Assembly (NCBI GenBank): GCA_040954595.2
Contig: CM082598.2
Coordinates: 8,184,001-8,248,000, forward strand
Source of the DNA: Balanoglossus misakiensis
Taxonomy: Eukaryota; Hemichordata
DNA: 64,000 bases
Direction: 5' to 3'
Every line of letters begins with the position of its first letter. The first letter of the stretch is position 1. Below are positions 11,675-22,930 of this stretch, piece after piece. Under the pieces are notes generated by a model. The model searched no databases. It saw only the letters and a program-made list of their open reading frames with translations, and was not told where the DNA came from. Made by a program: the position numbers and the translations under genes.

Positions 11675-12497
11675 TGATTAAAACCCCATTAGCTGTATCT
11701 TTTCTGCATTTTGTTTACCAAACTAATACCCCCAATTCTTCGAATATATGTTGTGGATTCTCATCATTAAATCATATCACCTCTGAAAATGGATATATTT
11801 CAATCACTGGCAACATAATGGGTGTATCAAATTCAACCATCTATGCATACTTGCTGGTGGTGGCCATATTTGGCTTGCAAGCCAAAAATTATTTATTTGT
11901 TAAAATCCAAGTTGTTTGGCCAATCCTAAGCCTTTTGCCAATATCTGGGAACTTTTATGGGCACATGTTGTGAAGGACTTTTCAATAAGGCCAGAGAGAA
12001 AAAAAATCTTGTTCATCGGATTTTTTGGACCAAGCTTCAGGAGCGGCGAGTGAAAAAATTTTTTTTTTTTTTTCCCCGGCCAAAGGTAAACGCGGTCCCT
12101 CAGACTTTTTTGCCAAGATACAGACAAAGCAAAATAATCTTTTCCCCTTTTAGCCTTACCAGAAATATCTCAGACAAAAAATCGACCCACTTTGTGTCAT
12201 GTTTCGCAAAATTCAGATGTCACAACAGCGTGTTGTCAGGCACTTCGGAAGTCTCATTCAAAATCCTGCGCCCGCGAAAACCCGACGGAGTGTTGGGCGC
12301 CACCAGCGGCAGTACTAAAAATTTTGCAATGCGGAAGTATGAATTTGCCGCAATCCAAAAAAAAAAAATTCCAAATTGGCCAAAGTAGAAGCGGCGATTC
12401 CGATGAACAATTTATTTTTTCTTCCTGGCCTAAGCTACTTTTGATATAAATTATTGTGTTCAAAATAATATGAAAAGATACAACTAATGGGACTTTA
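11675..12497. repeat. Inverted-ended repeat in intron 3
   Basis: The left end, TTAAAACCCCATTAGCTGTA, and the inverted right end, TTAAAGTCCCATTAGTTGTA, bound about 820 bp lying wholly inside intron 3 (11462-12805). The left part shares ACTTGCTGGTGGTGGCCATA and TTTGGCTTGCAAGCC with the repeat in intron 1. Poly-T and poly-A runs occur near 12058 and 12358. No protein similarity was recognised. Confidence 0.5.
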
Positions 12498-12805
12498 AGT
12501 ACACACACAGTTGCACATGTTTTTTGTTCTTGGGTGTGTGTTTTGTGGGCTGTTGGTGTCTGCAATTTTTTTAGCCATGGCTTTTCAAGTACATCATATC
12601 AGTGGATATATTATTGATTCTGCTTGTCTGTATTAGTTACCCTGAAAATGGCCATTCAATAAGTCTTCATACAGAACGTGATCATATCCCAATAATTGCA
12701 AGCAAAAGTTTTATGTATGGAACCTTTGACAGCTTAAAAGTAACTTATATCTTCATGATTTCTTGTTTCAGCCAAGATAACAATTTTTTCCATATTATTT
12801 CCCAG

Positions 12806-12960
12806 GTTGATTTTAATGCATTCCGCTGGATTGTTATGCCTGTTAATGTATGCAATTCTCACTGGTGTCTTCTGGTAGTAGATATGATGAATAGACCAGT
12901 TGGTGTTATGAACTCTGTGACAGATGAGGATGTAGAGGAATCTTACTTCAACCACTGGTG
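12806..12960 (+). CDS. Exon 4: Ulp1-like protease, catalytic His segment
   Basis: It lies between acceptor TATTTCCCAG and donor TG|GTAAGTAG, phase 0 in and phase 2 out. It encodes FRWIVMPVNVCNSHWCLLVV followed by an MNSVTDEDVEESYFNHW segment. HW is the catalytic histidine motif of C48 peptidases. Seventeen residues later, where Ulp1/SENP enzymes have the catalytic Asp of a DS motif, this protein has Asn (MNS). Asn can serve in papain-like triads, but this could also indicate lost activity. Confidence 0.8.
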
Positions 12961-13732
12961 GTAAGTAGTAGAATGTTAGGTTACATTGACCTGCACTTTG
13001 CATGCATGCACATAGTTGCATTTTGTATTTAATTCTATGAGTTATAAAACAGGCCTTCAGCTTTCCAAGACTATAGTGTAACAGAAATTAGTGATAGCCA
13101 CATAGTTCATGTCAAGCTGTGAAAACAAAGACTAAATTTCCATCACTTAGACATGTTCTCAGTGGAACAGTGCAGTTAACACGACCAATAGCCATACAAT
13201 TGTACCAAATTGTACAGTAAACTTTTAACATTTTACCGAAATCAGTGCACCCGCTGATAAATTTTATCGTTCAACGTCGACCGCCTTTGAGGAACAGTAA
13301 AATTTCAAGGGGCAAGGGGGTACGGATGAACGTGCGAGGCGTGACCTGATACATATGATAGACATTCCCTTCTGTATTAAATAACTGCAAATAGAATGAT
13401 CCAGAGAAAGACGTCCAGACAAGTGCAGCAGTTTATGACTCATTCAACAAAGTTTTAGCCATAATTTATTTGCATGACAATGGGTTACTGCCTGGAGCTG
13501 TGAAGGTGACCTGATACATTCTGCCAAATTATCGCCCAAGCTATTGTTTTGTGTCATTGTTTTGGCTGTCAATTTCACCATTTTCAAATCAGTCACCCTT
13601 GGCCCATAAACCCGGTATGCACGGCAGTTATTTTGGGATACGTTCCAATATAGCCACCAGATGGCCATTTTACTATGCTTTTAATTGTCGGGTGGGGACT
13701 ATGTCATTGAAAATGACTTGTTCTCATTGCAG

Positions 13733-13850
13733 CTATTTTGTCTTGACCTGGAAACAGCTCACCACTCACACACTTCCAGAGTTCAAGAGGGTGAAGATAA
13801 CATGTGGAAAACAATATGATGTACACAGTTGTGGCATTTTTGTTTTGATG
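13733..13850 (+). CDS. Exon 5: Ulp1-like protease, catalytic Gln/Cys segment
   Basis: The acceptor TTCTCATTGCAG precedes it and GTATGTTT follows. With the two leftover bases of exon 4 it encodes CYFVLTWKQLTTHTLPEF, then KQYDVHSCGIFVLM. The Gln of KQYD and the Cys of SCGIF match the oxyanion-hole glutamine and nucleophilic cysteine of Ulp1/SENP peptidases (usually Q...DCG). Phase out is 0, fitting exon 6. Confidence 0.8.
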
Positions 13851-14805
13851 GTATGTTTATTGTCTTCTCTCTTACACATGAATACAGAAAGTTCTACAAG
13901 TTACTTTCCATAACTTATAAAGCATTGACATTCCCAGAGTATTGCATAAATATTGCATAAGTAGTTACCTAAAGAGGTTTTGTTGCTGCCCATGACATTC
14001 TTAAGGCTTATGATGTAAAACAGTGCAAAAGCTTCAAGAGGGAAATGAGCAAATCCTATTCAGATCTACTAGCATTGGCTGATGGCCACAAAAGTTTACA
14101 GGCCCAATCTTTGTTTCCACTAGCCAGTCAACTAACATTTTTATAGCAACCCAATGAGTCGCACAGATGCTAAGCTGCAGCCAATCAAATTTTCAGTTTG
14201 TTAATTATTCACAATTCAGGGCCCAGGTCTCCTAGTTGAAAATATAAACCCTGTCTTTTGCGAATCAGATGGCCGGATTCTGACAAAGCAGATTATGATA
14301 AAGTACACCACTGAAAGTTGAGATGTTTGGACTGAGCAAACTTCAGCAGCAATAACAAATAGATTTTCAATAGCAGAAAAACATTCCAGATTGCTGTGCG
14401 AATTCTATCAGAGTAACATTCCACAAGTTTAGAGGAATAACCCATTATGCATTGTGCAGTTTCGCTGAATTTCAGCCAAGGAGTTAGGAAGGTCATGTGC
14501 TTGTTTAGGCCACAATGTTTGTTGAACATATTATCGTTTCCTTAATTCCTGAACAGTTGTATTGAGAAAAGGTTGACTGCTATAAAGAACAGATAAACTG
14601 ATTAAGAGTACAGCTGCAGTCAAATCAGTTCATACATCAGGAGATCTGTGTACATGTTAAAAGCTGTAGTTTTGAAATGGAGACTTCATAAGTGCCATGC
14701 AAATAGTTGGCAAGTTAAGATTTGAGGCAGTCTTATAGAAGCCATGTAGATCTATCCCTACAATAATTTACAAGGTCAATAGATAATTATGATTCTCTTT
14801 TACAG

Positions 14806-15072
14806 AATGTGGAAGCTATCATTTCAAATGTTAAACCAGGTGTCATGCGTCAGCACCACTGCAGGATGTATAGAGAATACGTGAAGAAGAGGCTGCTGCA
14901 AAAGTCAATCTCAAATGAAGAGTTTGCTTGTGACCTGCCCTTTTGTACGAAGCCACCAGGTAAAGCACAGTGGGTGCTGTGCGATTCGTGCGAGAGGTGG
15001 TGCCATTTAAAATGCTGCAATGTAACATCAGTCAGACAGGACGATGCATTTTTCTGTGTTTTATGTGCTTAG
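14806..15072 (+). CDS. Exon 6: protease end and C-terminal PHD finger
   Basis: The acceptor CTTTTACAG precedes an 88-codon terminal exon ending in TAG at 15070-15072. It begins NVEAIISNVKPGVMRQ, a helical end to the protease, and then holds a C4HC3-type PHD finger: CDLPFC, WVLCDSCERWCHLKCC and FFCVLC give eight well-spaced zinc ligands. PHD fingers read histone tails in many chromatin proteins; here it may direct integration or be a captured host domain (inference). The last three coding exons are undamaged. Confidence 0.8.
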   Translation, partial: NVEAIISNVKPGVMRQHHCRMYREYVKKRLLQKSISNEEFACDLPFCTKPPGKAQWVLCDSCERWCHLKCCNVTSVRQDDAFFCVLCA

Positions 15073-16640
15073 TAGATTCTTCAGCATACGCAAGTACATA
15101 AAGGCATGGGTACAAGGTAACTGGCTTATTTTGATTTATGCCATATTTCTTGAAAACGAAAACTCAGATGAAAGCAAAATTTGGTACAGACTTTGATTTC
15201 TGTAAAGCTGAAATTTTTGTGTTGAAAAAATTTACATCGACCAATCACGTGACCAAATTGTCGCCATTTTGGTGCAAAAAATTGACTTGTTTTAGTTGTG
15301 TTTAGCTTTAACACAGCAAAATGGGGCTTCTGTTTAGGTGAACCCTGCTGTTTTAGTGTCAAGCCAAGTGGCTTGGTAATTACCTACTTTAGTACTGTAT
15401 CCAATATATCCATCTAAGTATTAGTATAGGATAAGATAGAATAGTGTAGTGTTTGCATATTACTTTCCTTTTCTGACAAATTTATGTGCATTTGAATTTC
15501 TATGTATGTTCAAAATATAAGCAGCTCGAATTTGCAAGTTAAGGTGTGGTGAGACAACGTTGTTAAAGTGTTTTTTTTCCGAAGCCATTTTCACAATGAA
15601 GACAATATGATAACCCCTGTGAGAGACCACTCTCATGACCCGTGAGTGACCTCTGGTTCTGGTATCTTTGTTTCTTTTGCTCAAAGTTTCATAACAGAAA
15701 TTTTAACTTTTTGTTCCAGGATGAGTTAGAGTGCACAAGTTGAATGGTATGCTTGACTGTTGCAGAGTTTGAACTCAAAATGACAAATTCATACCAACAA
15801 AGATGCCAGGATGTACAGGTCACACAAGGATCAATAAGTGGCCTAATTATCAATTTTCCTGATAAAGAAATCTTTTTGATAATTTGGCATTAAAAGGCTA
15901 TGGTGACAAAAAGAATACTGCCTTTACAAAACATACTGAAAATAATTGTCCAAATTAAAGCTACTGTTCTTTTTGTGAGTCTTTGTAGCATATGAAGCAT
16001 ATCTTGGTAAGGCCAAAGTAAGTAGATTGTTTGTTTTGCATCAGTGTGTGTATGTTTTTGGAGAATTTCATGAAAAACACAAACAGTGTATTTGAATAGG
16101 ACTTTACCGCTTAGCTTTTCTGTCTGCAAATCTTTGCTGATAATTTTTGTAAAATGTGCTGTAAATTCATGCATGCTTGCAGATTGAAGTCCAAATTATG
16201 GAAGTGAATTCAGTTTCTGCTTTGATTCTTGAATTGGCACTGACATTTCATGAAAACAATCAAGTAAATACAAATCTTGTGTGTGATAAACTTTCTGTGT
16301 TTTTGAACTGCTTACCTTTCAAAATTTTGAGTGGAGACTGAGTGGACCGAAACAAAGAATTTAATTACTTTGGCCTAACATATTCTTGTACATTATATAT
16401 CTGCCAGCTATGTATTTATGTTGTATTGACATGGAGAATGTTGACCCGCTCAAGGGCATATCACTGTATAAAGTGTCACAAAGTCATGCATGTGATGATA
16501 ACTTGTTTGAAGCCATCTGAATTTGGCATATATAGATTGTGTAACATTCACAAACATGTTAAGAATAAACATCTGAATTCTTTTAGTTTACACAGTCTCT
16601 TAATGATTCTCCCTGTTTTTGTTTTTTTGTGTGTGTGTCC
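15073..16640. other. 3' flank of the MULE-Ulp1 gene, no gene recognised
   Basis: This is AT-rich sequence that probably contains the 3' UTR. Short ORFs on both strands resemble nothing I know. Confidence 0.4.
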
Positions 16641-16645
16641 TTTTA

Positions 16646-17640
16646 AAGCCCCAGTAACGCCGATTTTTGGCTATTTTTTTCATCATATGCCAGCTGTATT
16701 CTCAGGGGGCACATATGCAAGATGCCTTAGTACCATGTAATTTCTGAACTTAATCTATGAAATATTCACTCAAGTTGGTTCAATATGTCCAAAATAATCT
16801 TAAAATTGTCTCCTGGAGCAAATTTTACCACAAAACGATATGAAATATGACTACATTATGCTCACAATCTTCAATACTGCCCTACTACATATTCTAGGAT
16901 GGTAAAGGTCATTTAAGGTAAAAGACAAAAATATGCAAATTTCATTATGATTTGAGCAAACTGGGCTGAGATCACCCCTAGGAATATGCATATCAAATTT
17001 CAAAGCACTCAGTCAAGCGGTTTCAGAGATAATGATTTTTTGACCAAAAATGTTTAAAATTGCACCAAAAATACATACATGCAAATTTCATCATGATTTG
17101 AACAAATCTGACAGTGGTCACCCCTAAGAACGTCGATGTCAAATCTCAAAGCAATAGGACAAGTCCGTTTCAGAAAAGAAGATTTTTTTACCAAAAATGA
17201 AGAAAATTAACAAAAAAATTCATTAAAAATAGAAAATTCCAGATATCTACACAAAATGAACAAAACTACATGAGGCCCATATCAGGAACTTCCATATCAA
17301 TTTTCAAAGCAATCAGACGAGTGGTTATGAAGAAGAAGATTTTTACCAAAAATGAGATTGTTTGAGCTCATTTGCATATTTTTGAGAATATCTTCAAAAA
17401 TAAAAAAACATCTGGGCGTATACCCATGACACATCCACACACTGAATTTCAAGTTTGTGAGCGCTTCGGTTCTCAAAATATTTGAGTGGACGGACATCCT
17501 CACATACATACATAAATACATACATACATACATACATACATACATACATACATACATACATACATACATACATACAGACTGACGACAGACACAGGTCAAA
17601 GGTCAAAATACCCATTTTAACAGCTTCTATAGACCATAGA
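16646..17640. repeat. Dispersed noncoding repeat with internal CATA microsatellite
   Basis: It starts TTTAAAGCCCCAGTAACGCC and runs to the direct-repeat-like end ATAGACCATAGACTATAG. Inside are at least three diverged copies of a module containing GCAAATTTCATNATGATTTGA, CACCCCTA and CAAAGCANTCAG followed by TTTTTNACCAAAAATG (near 16930, 17085, 17270). This looks like a tandemly structured SINE- or satellite-like repeat. Confidence 0.5.
17505..17577. repeat. (CATA)n microsatellite
   Basis: A nearly uninterrupted run of CATA/TACA repeats follows GACGGACATCCTCACATA. Minus-strand ORFs rich in MYVC are translation artefacts of this tract. Confidence 0.95.
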
Positions 17641-18289
17641 CTATAGTAGCTAAAAATGAGGAAAGCACTGGCACAAACTAGCACAAATACACACACGCAC
17701 GCGCGTACCCAAGGGAGACAAAAAAAAGAAAGATGACTTTAACAAAACTTGAATAACCTAAGGTTGCGACTGGTTTTCAATGACAGAAAGACTTCATTCT
17801 ATACCCTCATTATTTATGGTCTTATTTTCGGCAAATACAAGTTGTTGGACGAAGTTGAACTTATTGATCTTGCCAAATGAACATTTGCAGGTTGAAAAAG
17901 CTTGTACATATACTTGACAATTTTGAAAATCATGACACCTTTATGATAATAAGTTAGTTTCCGTGATCGTTAAGACTTACCTAGTTGCAACCTCAATCAT
18001 ATAATGCAAATAAACAGCCATAAGAAATACATTAAAAGGGCAGCATATTTATTTAATTTTAATGACGCAAACCCATGACATTTCATAAACTCAATCTTCA
18101 TACATAAATCAGTAAGAAAGTTTACCCACGATCGCCTTTGATGGAGATTCAGAACCTTAAATATTACAAGGCATCGTACCTTATAAGGAAGACGATTGCG
18201 CCAATACACATTAAAGTAAATTTGCTTGTCAGATGAGACATTAACATAACCGTTATTTGCTGTGTTTGATGATCATACAAACAAAGCCT

Positions 18290-18640
18290 CAGGATCGTGT
18301 CGATAAGAAATAAAAAGCGATTATCGACACGATGATCGTACAAATAAGCAGAAAATGCTGATAATCAACACGACCATCGTGTCGATAAGTAAGAAAAACT
18401 ACGTATCGACCTGACCATCGTGTCGATAATCCGTTTGTTTTTCTTATCGACACGATAGTGATCGTGCAAATAAGCTGAAAATGCTTCTTATTGACATGAT
18501 CACCGTGTCGATAAGAAAAAAAAACACGTTATCGACAAGATGGTCGTGTCGATACGTAGTTTTTCTTACTTATCGACACGGTGGTCGTGTTGATAAAGCA
18601 TTTTTTCCCTTATCCACACGACGATCGTGTCGATAGGCGC
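18290..18640. repeat. Nested palindrome array (TTATCGACACG...CGTGTCGATAA)
   Basis: About ten half-sites of TCGACACG / CGTGTCGA form successive hairpins of about 25-30 bp, separated by GCAAATAAGC-type spacers. A larger inverted arrangement is superimposed: AGTAAGAAAAACTACGTATC near 18390 faces its complement near 18550. Similar palindromes stand at 52-126, and CGCGTTGTGACTATCGACAC there resembles the inverse of the outer edge here. The array may be the right subterminal region of the MULE-Ulp1 element, but could instead be an independent palindromic repeat. Confidence 0.7.
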
Positions 18641-18649
18641 AACCCATCG

Positions 18650-19764
18650 GTCGACAACTTAGTTTGGTCGGTTTATTATGTGACTTGATCACGCGACAGA
18701 CGTCATTTGTATCAAAACCTTATTACAACTGCCCTGATTAGTTGATAAAAAGTTGCAGCTGGCCGGCCGACTTCTTCCTCAAAATAAACATACGTTATGA
18801 ACGAGGATGAATGGGCAAAGGTCAGTGTGACGTCATGAGATTCGACTCTGGAACTCACGCGATGGATTTTGCCTGGTCGATGTACGTACGGCTACAATAC
18901 AAATATTTCAAAGGTGGGTATTTTTTAACAATATTGTGTCCGTGTGTACGAGGTATTAAGAATAGTTGGCAAGTGCCTCTCAGAAAACTGGTCTTTTAAA
19001 TATTGTCTTCGCAAAAAACGACAACATTTATCAACAACGCGGTTTGACTTTGAAACAGGCCTGGGCAGGCAGGAGCCGTTCACGATGTTTAATGTGTGTA
19101 ATCGCGACCCTGTAATGGTTTTTGACTGTAGAAATATCCGCAGACGCCGGCATCAATGTTGCGAAAACAGGGTTATGGCAACAGTAAATAATGGAAATAT
19201 GTACCTTCGTGCGTTTGAAGACGGAATTAGAAATAATCGGCATAATATTTAATTTCTCATGTGAACTCTTCACCCGGCCGGGGCTGATGCGACTGTGTAA
19301 AAATATGTGTAAACTAAGTCAGTGTTGATTCTGTCCGGGTCATTATTCTAATGTATTTATTTTGAATTAACTTGTGTACATTCAGGTAATCGTATGGATA
19401 TGTATGGAAATACTTACACATTAATTCAAGACAGTTATATCCCAGAAGTCGAACGTCCATGTGTGTATTCAGTGAAAGGAACTCACAACATTATGTGATT
19501 TGATTTGTGTATGTGCTTGGGATCCAATCATGCTGTTGAGATGGCCTGGAAACTTGGGTTGCATGGCGTTTCAGTGAGTATCATTTATGCTTTATGATGT
19601 TTTGCCGTATAATTTGTGGGTCATTTCAAGTACTAGTAAGTGATGATCAAATTTTACAGTTACTCTGAGGTAACCATTTAAAACACGAATTATACCAAAT
19701 AAATGAATTTGCTTAGAATTCCAAACTGTGGTAGAGTTTGCATAATTTTTCGTATGCAATTTTC
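18650..19764. other. No gene recognised
   Basis: A 102-codon plus-strand ORF at 18944-19252 has no recognisable domain, and a donor-like GTGGGT occurs near 18914. I see nothing that supports a gene. Confidence 0.35.
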
Positions 19765-20490
19765 TGATGGCAATGTATTTGACTGTAAACAAATATTGTC
19801 GTCCATTTGTAGCGCTGTATTTTGTCAGTGAAATGGCTTCATCATTATCCCTAGTCTCGGTTACCTAAACCCCCCTGCTTCTTCTGTTGGGCACTCCAGA
19901 AAGAGGGTCTGGGGAAACCCCATAGACAAATCTCCGGGCAAAGATGGCCGACTTGAGACAAAAGCGATGCAAGATGGTCGAAATTTATAACATTTGATAT
20001 TATGATATGACAATATTAGAAAACTATTTACCAAACTTCTCTCTCTCTTTTCAATTTGCAGACAGTTTTAGCAGGTCTAGCACTTCTCAGCATGTTTTTT
20101 TATGTTTGGGGCTGCAGCAACCATCATGCATCGCTTTTGTCTCAAGTCGGCCATCTTTGCCCGGAGATTTGTCTATGGGGTTTCCCCAGACCTTCTTTCT
20201 GGAGTGCCCAAACGGAAGAAGCAGGGGGGTCTAGGTAACCGAGACTACATTATCCCTCAACCAAAGTTGGAACAGAGTTAAATATGCACAGCTTGAAATT
20301 GTAAAATGTTGCAAAATTGAGCCAACAGTTCGGTCAACAATCACGTTCTTACAGCTATTATTAGAACCAGACTGTCTCAGGGAACAAGAGACATAGGCCT
20401 GATTTGCAAGCCGAGTTGGAAATGACTTTGCCTGCCCATGGACCTACCAGTTTCAGTGAATCTTATTTTATTTAAATATGAATATGGAGA
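19765..20490. repeat. Old duplication, inverted copy at 28330-28625, carrying a MITE insertion
   Basis: Flanking sequence on both sides of the MITE matches 28330-28625 in reverse orientation: TGTATTTGNCTGTAAACAAA, GTGAAATGGCTTCATCATTA, ACCAAAGTTG and the segment containing GCAAGCCGAGTTGGAAATG. The copy at 28.5 kb lacks the insertion. Confidence 0.75.
19852..20247. mobile_element. 396-bp MITE with ~128-bp TIRs and 9-bp target duplication
   Basis: The ends begin TAGTCTCGGTTACCTA and pair for about 128 bp (19852-19979 with 20120-20247), with few mismatches. CATTATCCC is duplicated exactly on both sides (19843-19851 and 20248-20256). No ORF of its own is present. Nine-base duplications and long TIRs fit a non-autonomous Mutator-like element. 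The empty-site paralogue near 28535 has a single CATTATCC. Confidence 0.85.
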
Positions 20491-20499
20491 ATTATCCTC

Positions 20500-21380
20500 T
20501 GTATTCTGATTGTTAGCCTGCATACATCATTATATGTACCTTGAGTGATTCCAGTTTATTCCGTATCCTGTGAATGGGAATTTAGTTACCAAAACCGGCG
20601 TTTCTCACAGTGCAAAGACCTAATCCACTGGGCAACCGGGTCTGTCAAATTGATCTGATGCCTCTTACTGGCCGAAGGATCACCAGTTGTATTTTCACAT
20701 ATAAATAGAAACCCAGTTAAATTATGCCATATGATTTTATTGACAATTAAAAGTTTCATAAGTTAATTACAATACCTAAATTTCCAAATGTAAGAATGCT
20801 GTAAGTTTTCATGTGATTGATATTAATTATACATTTTCAAAATTTGCTTCTCTGAATTTTCACGTCTTGTCAGCCCAATTGGGCTGGTGAATATACACAA
20901 ATAAATCTTTAAAACATACTGTAAAATCATTATTCTATGGTACAAAATATTTAGTAAGAAAGATTTTTTTTTTATTTTATCCAAGATATAATCGGCCGTC
21001 AATGCACTAGCAGGGTTACGTGATTCAAAAATGCATGCGAAACTAAATTTCATTGAACTACTGACTCAGTGATTGATATGTAAATTAGGAGCAGCCAATA
21101 AGCACGCATTGGTGAACCCGACCTGACCCCGACCTGACCCCGTCCACAGTACTCCATGCCCAGGCCATATGTTCACTGCGTAAGTGTGTCTAAATATAGC
21201 TCGGTTACATTTGCATAAATTACAGCTTTGTTCATGTTCTTCTGAACTTTGTCTGATAGAATAAACATGAGTCTTACAAAAGTTTGAGTTTACAAAAATT
21301 TAGAAGAAAGTTTGTACTCAGTGTGCCATCGAAGTGGGAAAGGAAAGATAATAACACTGTCAGGAGTCTACTACCTCCAT
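20500..21380. other. No gene recognised
   Basis: AT-rich sequence with a short tandem CCGACCTGACCCCGACCTGA near 21118. No ORF with recognisable features. Confidence 0.35.
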
Positions 21381-22280
21381 GATGAACCAGAGAGCAATGA
21401 CTATTTTAATTTATTTCAAATACTATGTTTACAACTGCTACATGTATGCTCCCATTAACTGGGGAAAGTAAATGATTGAACTGTCTGTTTATGTGATCCA
21501 GATTTTGTGATTTTCTGATAGATTGATAGTTTTCTGATAGTTTATGGACGATGCTGTTCTTCCAATGACTGTCCAGTACGTATTTGCATAATGTGAACCT
21601 TGACCAGGTGTACAGCACCCTCATGAAGCAAAGAGGTACAACCGTTCTCTTTGGTAACTTGGCTGCTATGAGTAGGTTGGTAAATTTTTGTCGCTCTTTG
21701 AAATCGCTCATAAAAGTGTTCAATTGTTGACATCCACTTCTATTATTGAGATGAAATGATGCATTAGTCTCTCAAGAACAGTCAACTGTAATAATTTGGA
21801 AGAGTGTTTAATGTTTTTGTGAGTTTTTTGAGCTTTTATTCAGAGTTGATGTAAGTTCAATGAACAGTCACATGTGTTACAGTGTACTGCCATGGTCAAA
21901 CAATACTTGGACATTTAGTTACTATCGCCTGTTGGAAATTTCTCTTGTAACTTCTACTGGTGCACCAATTTTTTTTTTCTTTTAACATGCATTTCTCATA
22001 CATTGCACTACTGGTGCGAATTGGTATAACAATACAGTGAATTGCATCACCAGTATAGCAGTATAACACAGGATACAAAATCTAAGATGTCTTAGGATGT
22101 TTTTGAACTAATCAGTAACCATTTTCTAAAAATTATAGATCTGAAACTAAAATTCAGAATTTGGTCAGCCCTGGGAAATATATTGTGTGAAGCCATTTAT
22201 GTGTGTGGGGCCATTTTTTATACTAAATTTAAAACGGTAATTAGAGCCCTTGGTAGAAGTTCTGCACTGAAAAAAGTGTG
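21380..22280. repeat. Diverged direct duplication of 26465-26930
   Basis: Collinear shared blocks include ACCAGAGAGCAATGACTATT, CTCCCATTAACTGGGGAAAG, AATGATTGAACT, CATTTCTCATA...TTGCACT, GGTATAACAATACA and TAATTAGAGCCCTTG. The copy at 26.5 kb is shorter. It appears to be an old noncoding segmental duplication or two copies of a mobile repeat. Confidence 0.6.
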
Positions 22281-22499
22281 AACTTGGCATGGGCAGGTAA
22301 AAGAATTGTTGGTAAATCATTTAGCAAATTCCTGAATGATTGCATAACTGGCTACGTTTTGAAGAGGCCAGCTGTTCTATTTAGTATATGTACAGTACAT
22401 ATGCCATTGGCAGCTGATGGGTTAGTCAGTGCTTGCCCATTGATCTCTCGCTCTGTGTGTGTGTCTGTCTGTATATGGCCATGTACTCTGGTGTAGACT

Positions 22500-22930
22500 T
22501 TTTCTTGTGTAATCACTCAATGGGACCACCGTGTCCTTGACGCGATTTTTGCCATTTTTGGTCAAAAATCAGTTTCTCTGAGACTCCCTGTCAGATTGCT
22601 TTTAAATTTTGGTATTCCTGTTCCAAGTGGTAAAGTGGTAACCCTCGTAATGTTGCATCATTTTGGTGAAATTTGTACATTTGTGGTCTTGAGGCAATTT
22701 TTGCAATTTATATTCTTTGAAACCACTTGTTCCTTGTGGTGATTGAAGTAAGATATTGTACAATTTGTTGATATTGAATTTTTGTGGTTTAAGGCAGTTT
22801 TTGTCATTGTTGAACACATATTATTTTCGCTGAAAATACTTGTCAGATTCCTTTGAAATGTTATTACAGTAGGTCATATCTGCTTGCCAATGTCACTTGT
22901 GATTTTTTTTTCGTGTACACACCTGATTTT
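22500..22930. repeat. Diverged tandem repeat related to 25380-25750
   Basis: A module with GATTTTTGCCATTTTTGGTCAAA, CTCTGA and TGTCAGATTGCTTTNAAATTTT repeats about three times at roughly 130-bp spacing, and again with the same wording at 25380-25750. It is noncoding. Confidence 0.45.

Larger units (their letters stand above)
1173..15072 (+). pseudogene. MULE transposase - SWIM - Ulp1 protease - PHD finger gene (six exons, interrupted)
   Basis: This composite gene is assembled from six exons: 1173-1426, 3270-10768 (itself split by a transposon at 5405-9771), 11342-11461, 12806-12960, 13733-13850 and 14806-15072. All five introns have GT-AG borders and join in compatible phase. The predicted order is a FAR1/FLYWCH-like zinc-binding domain, a Mutator-like DDE transposase core, a SWIM finger, an acidic repetitive linker, a Ulp1/SENP-type C48 protease and a PHD finger. 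Mutator-like elements that have captured a Ulp1 peptidase are known from plants and animals, so this is most likely an autonomous MULE or an immobilised descendant. Breaks are an in-frame TAA at 4048-4050, a shift in an A7 run near 4272, a shift near 10015, a shift near 10735 and the inserted element. Some single-base breaks could be assembly errors; the insertion is certain. Confidence 0.8.

Noticed and set aside
17297-17696. MYVCMYVC-rich minus-strand ORFs
   Set aside because: Artefact of the CATA microsatellite.
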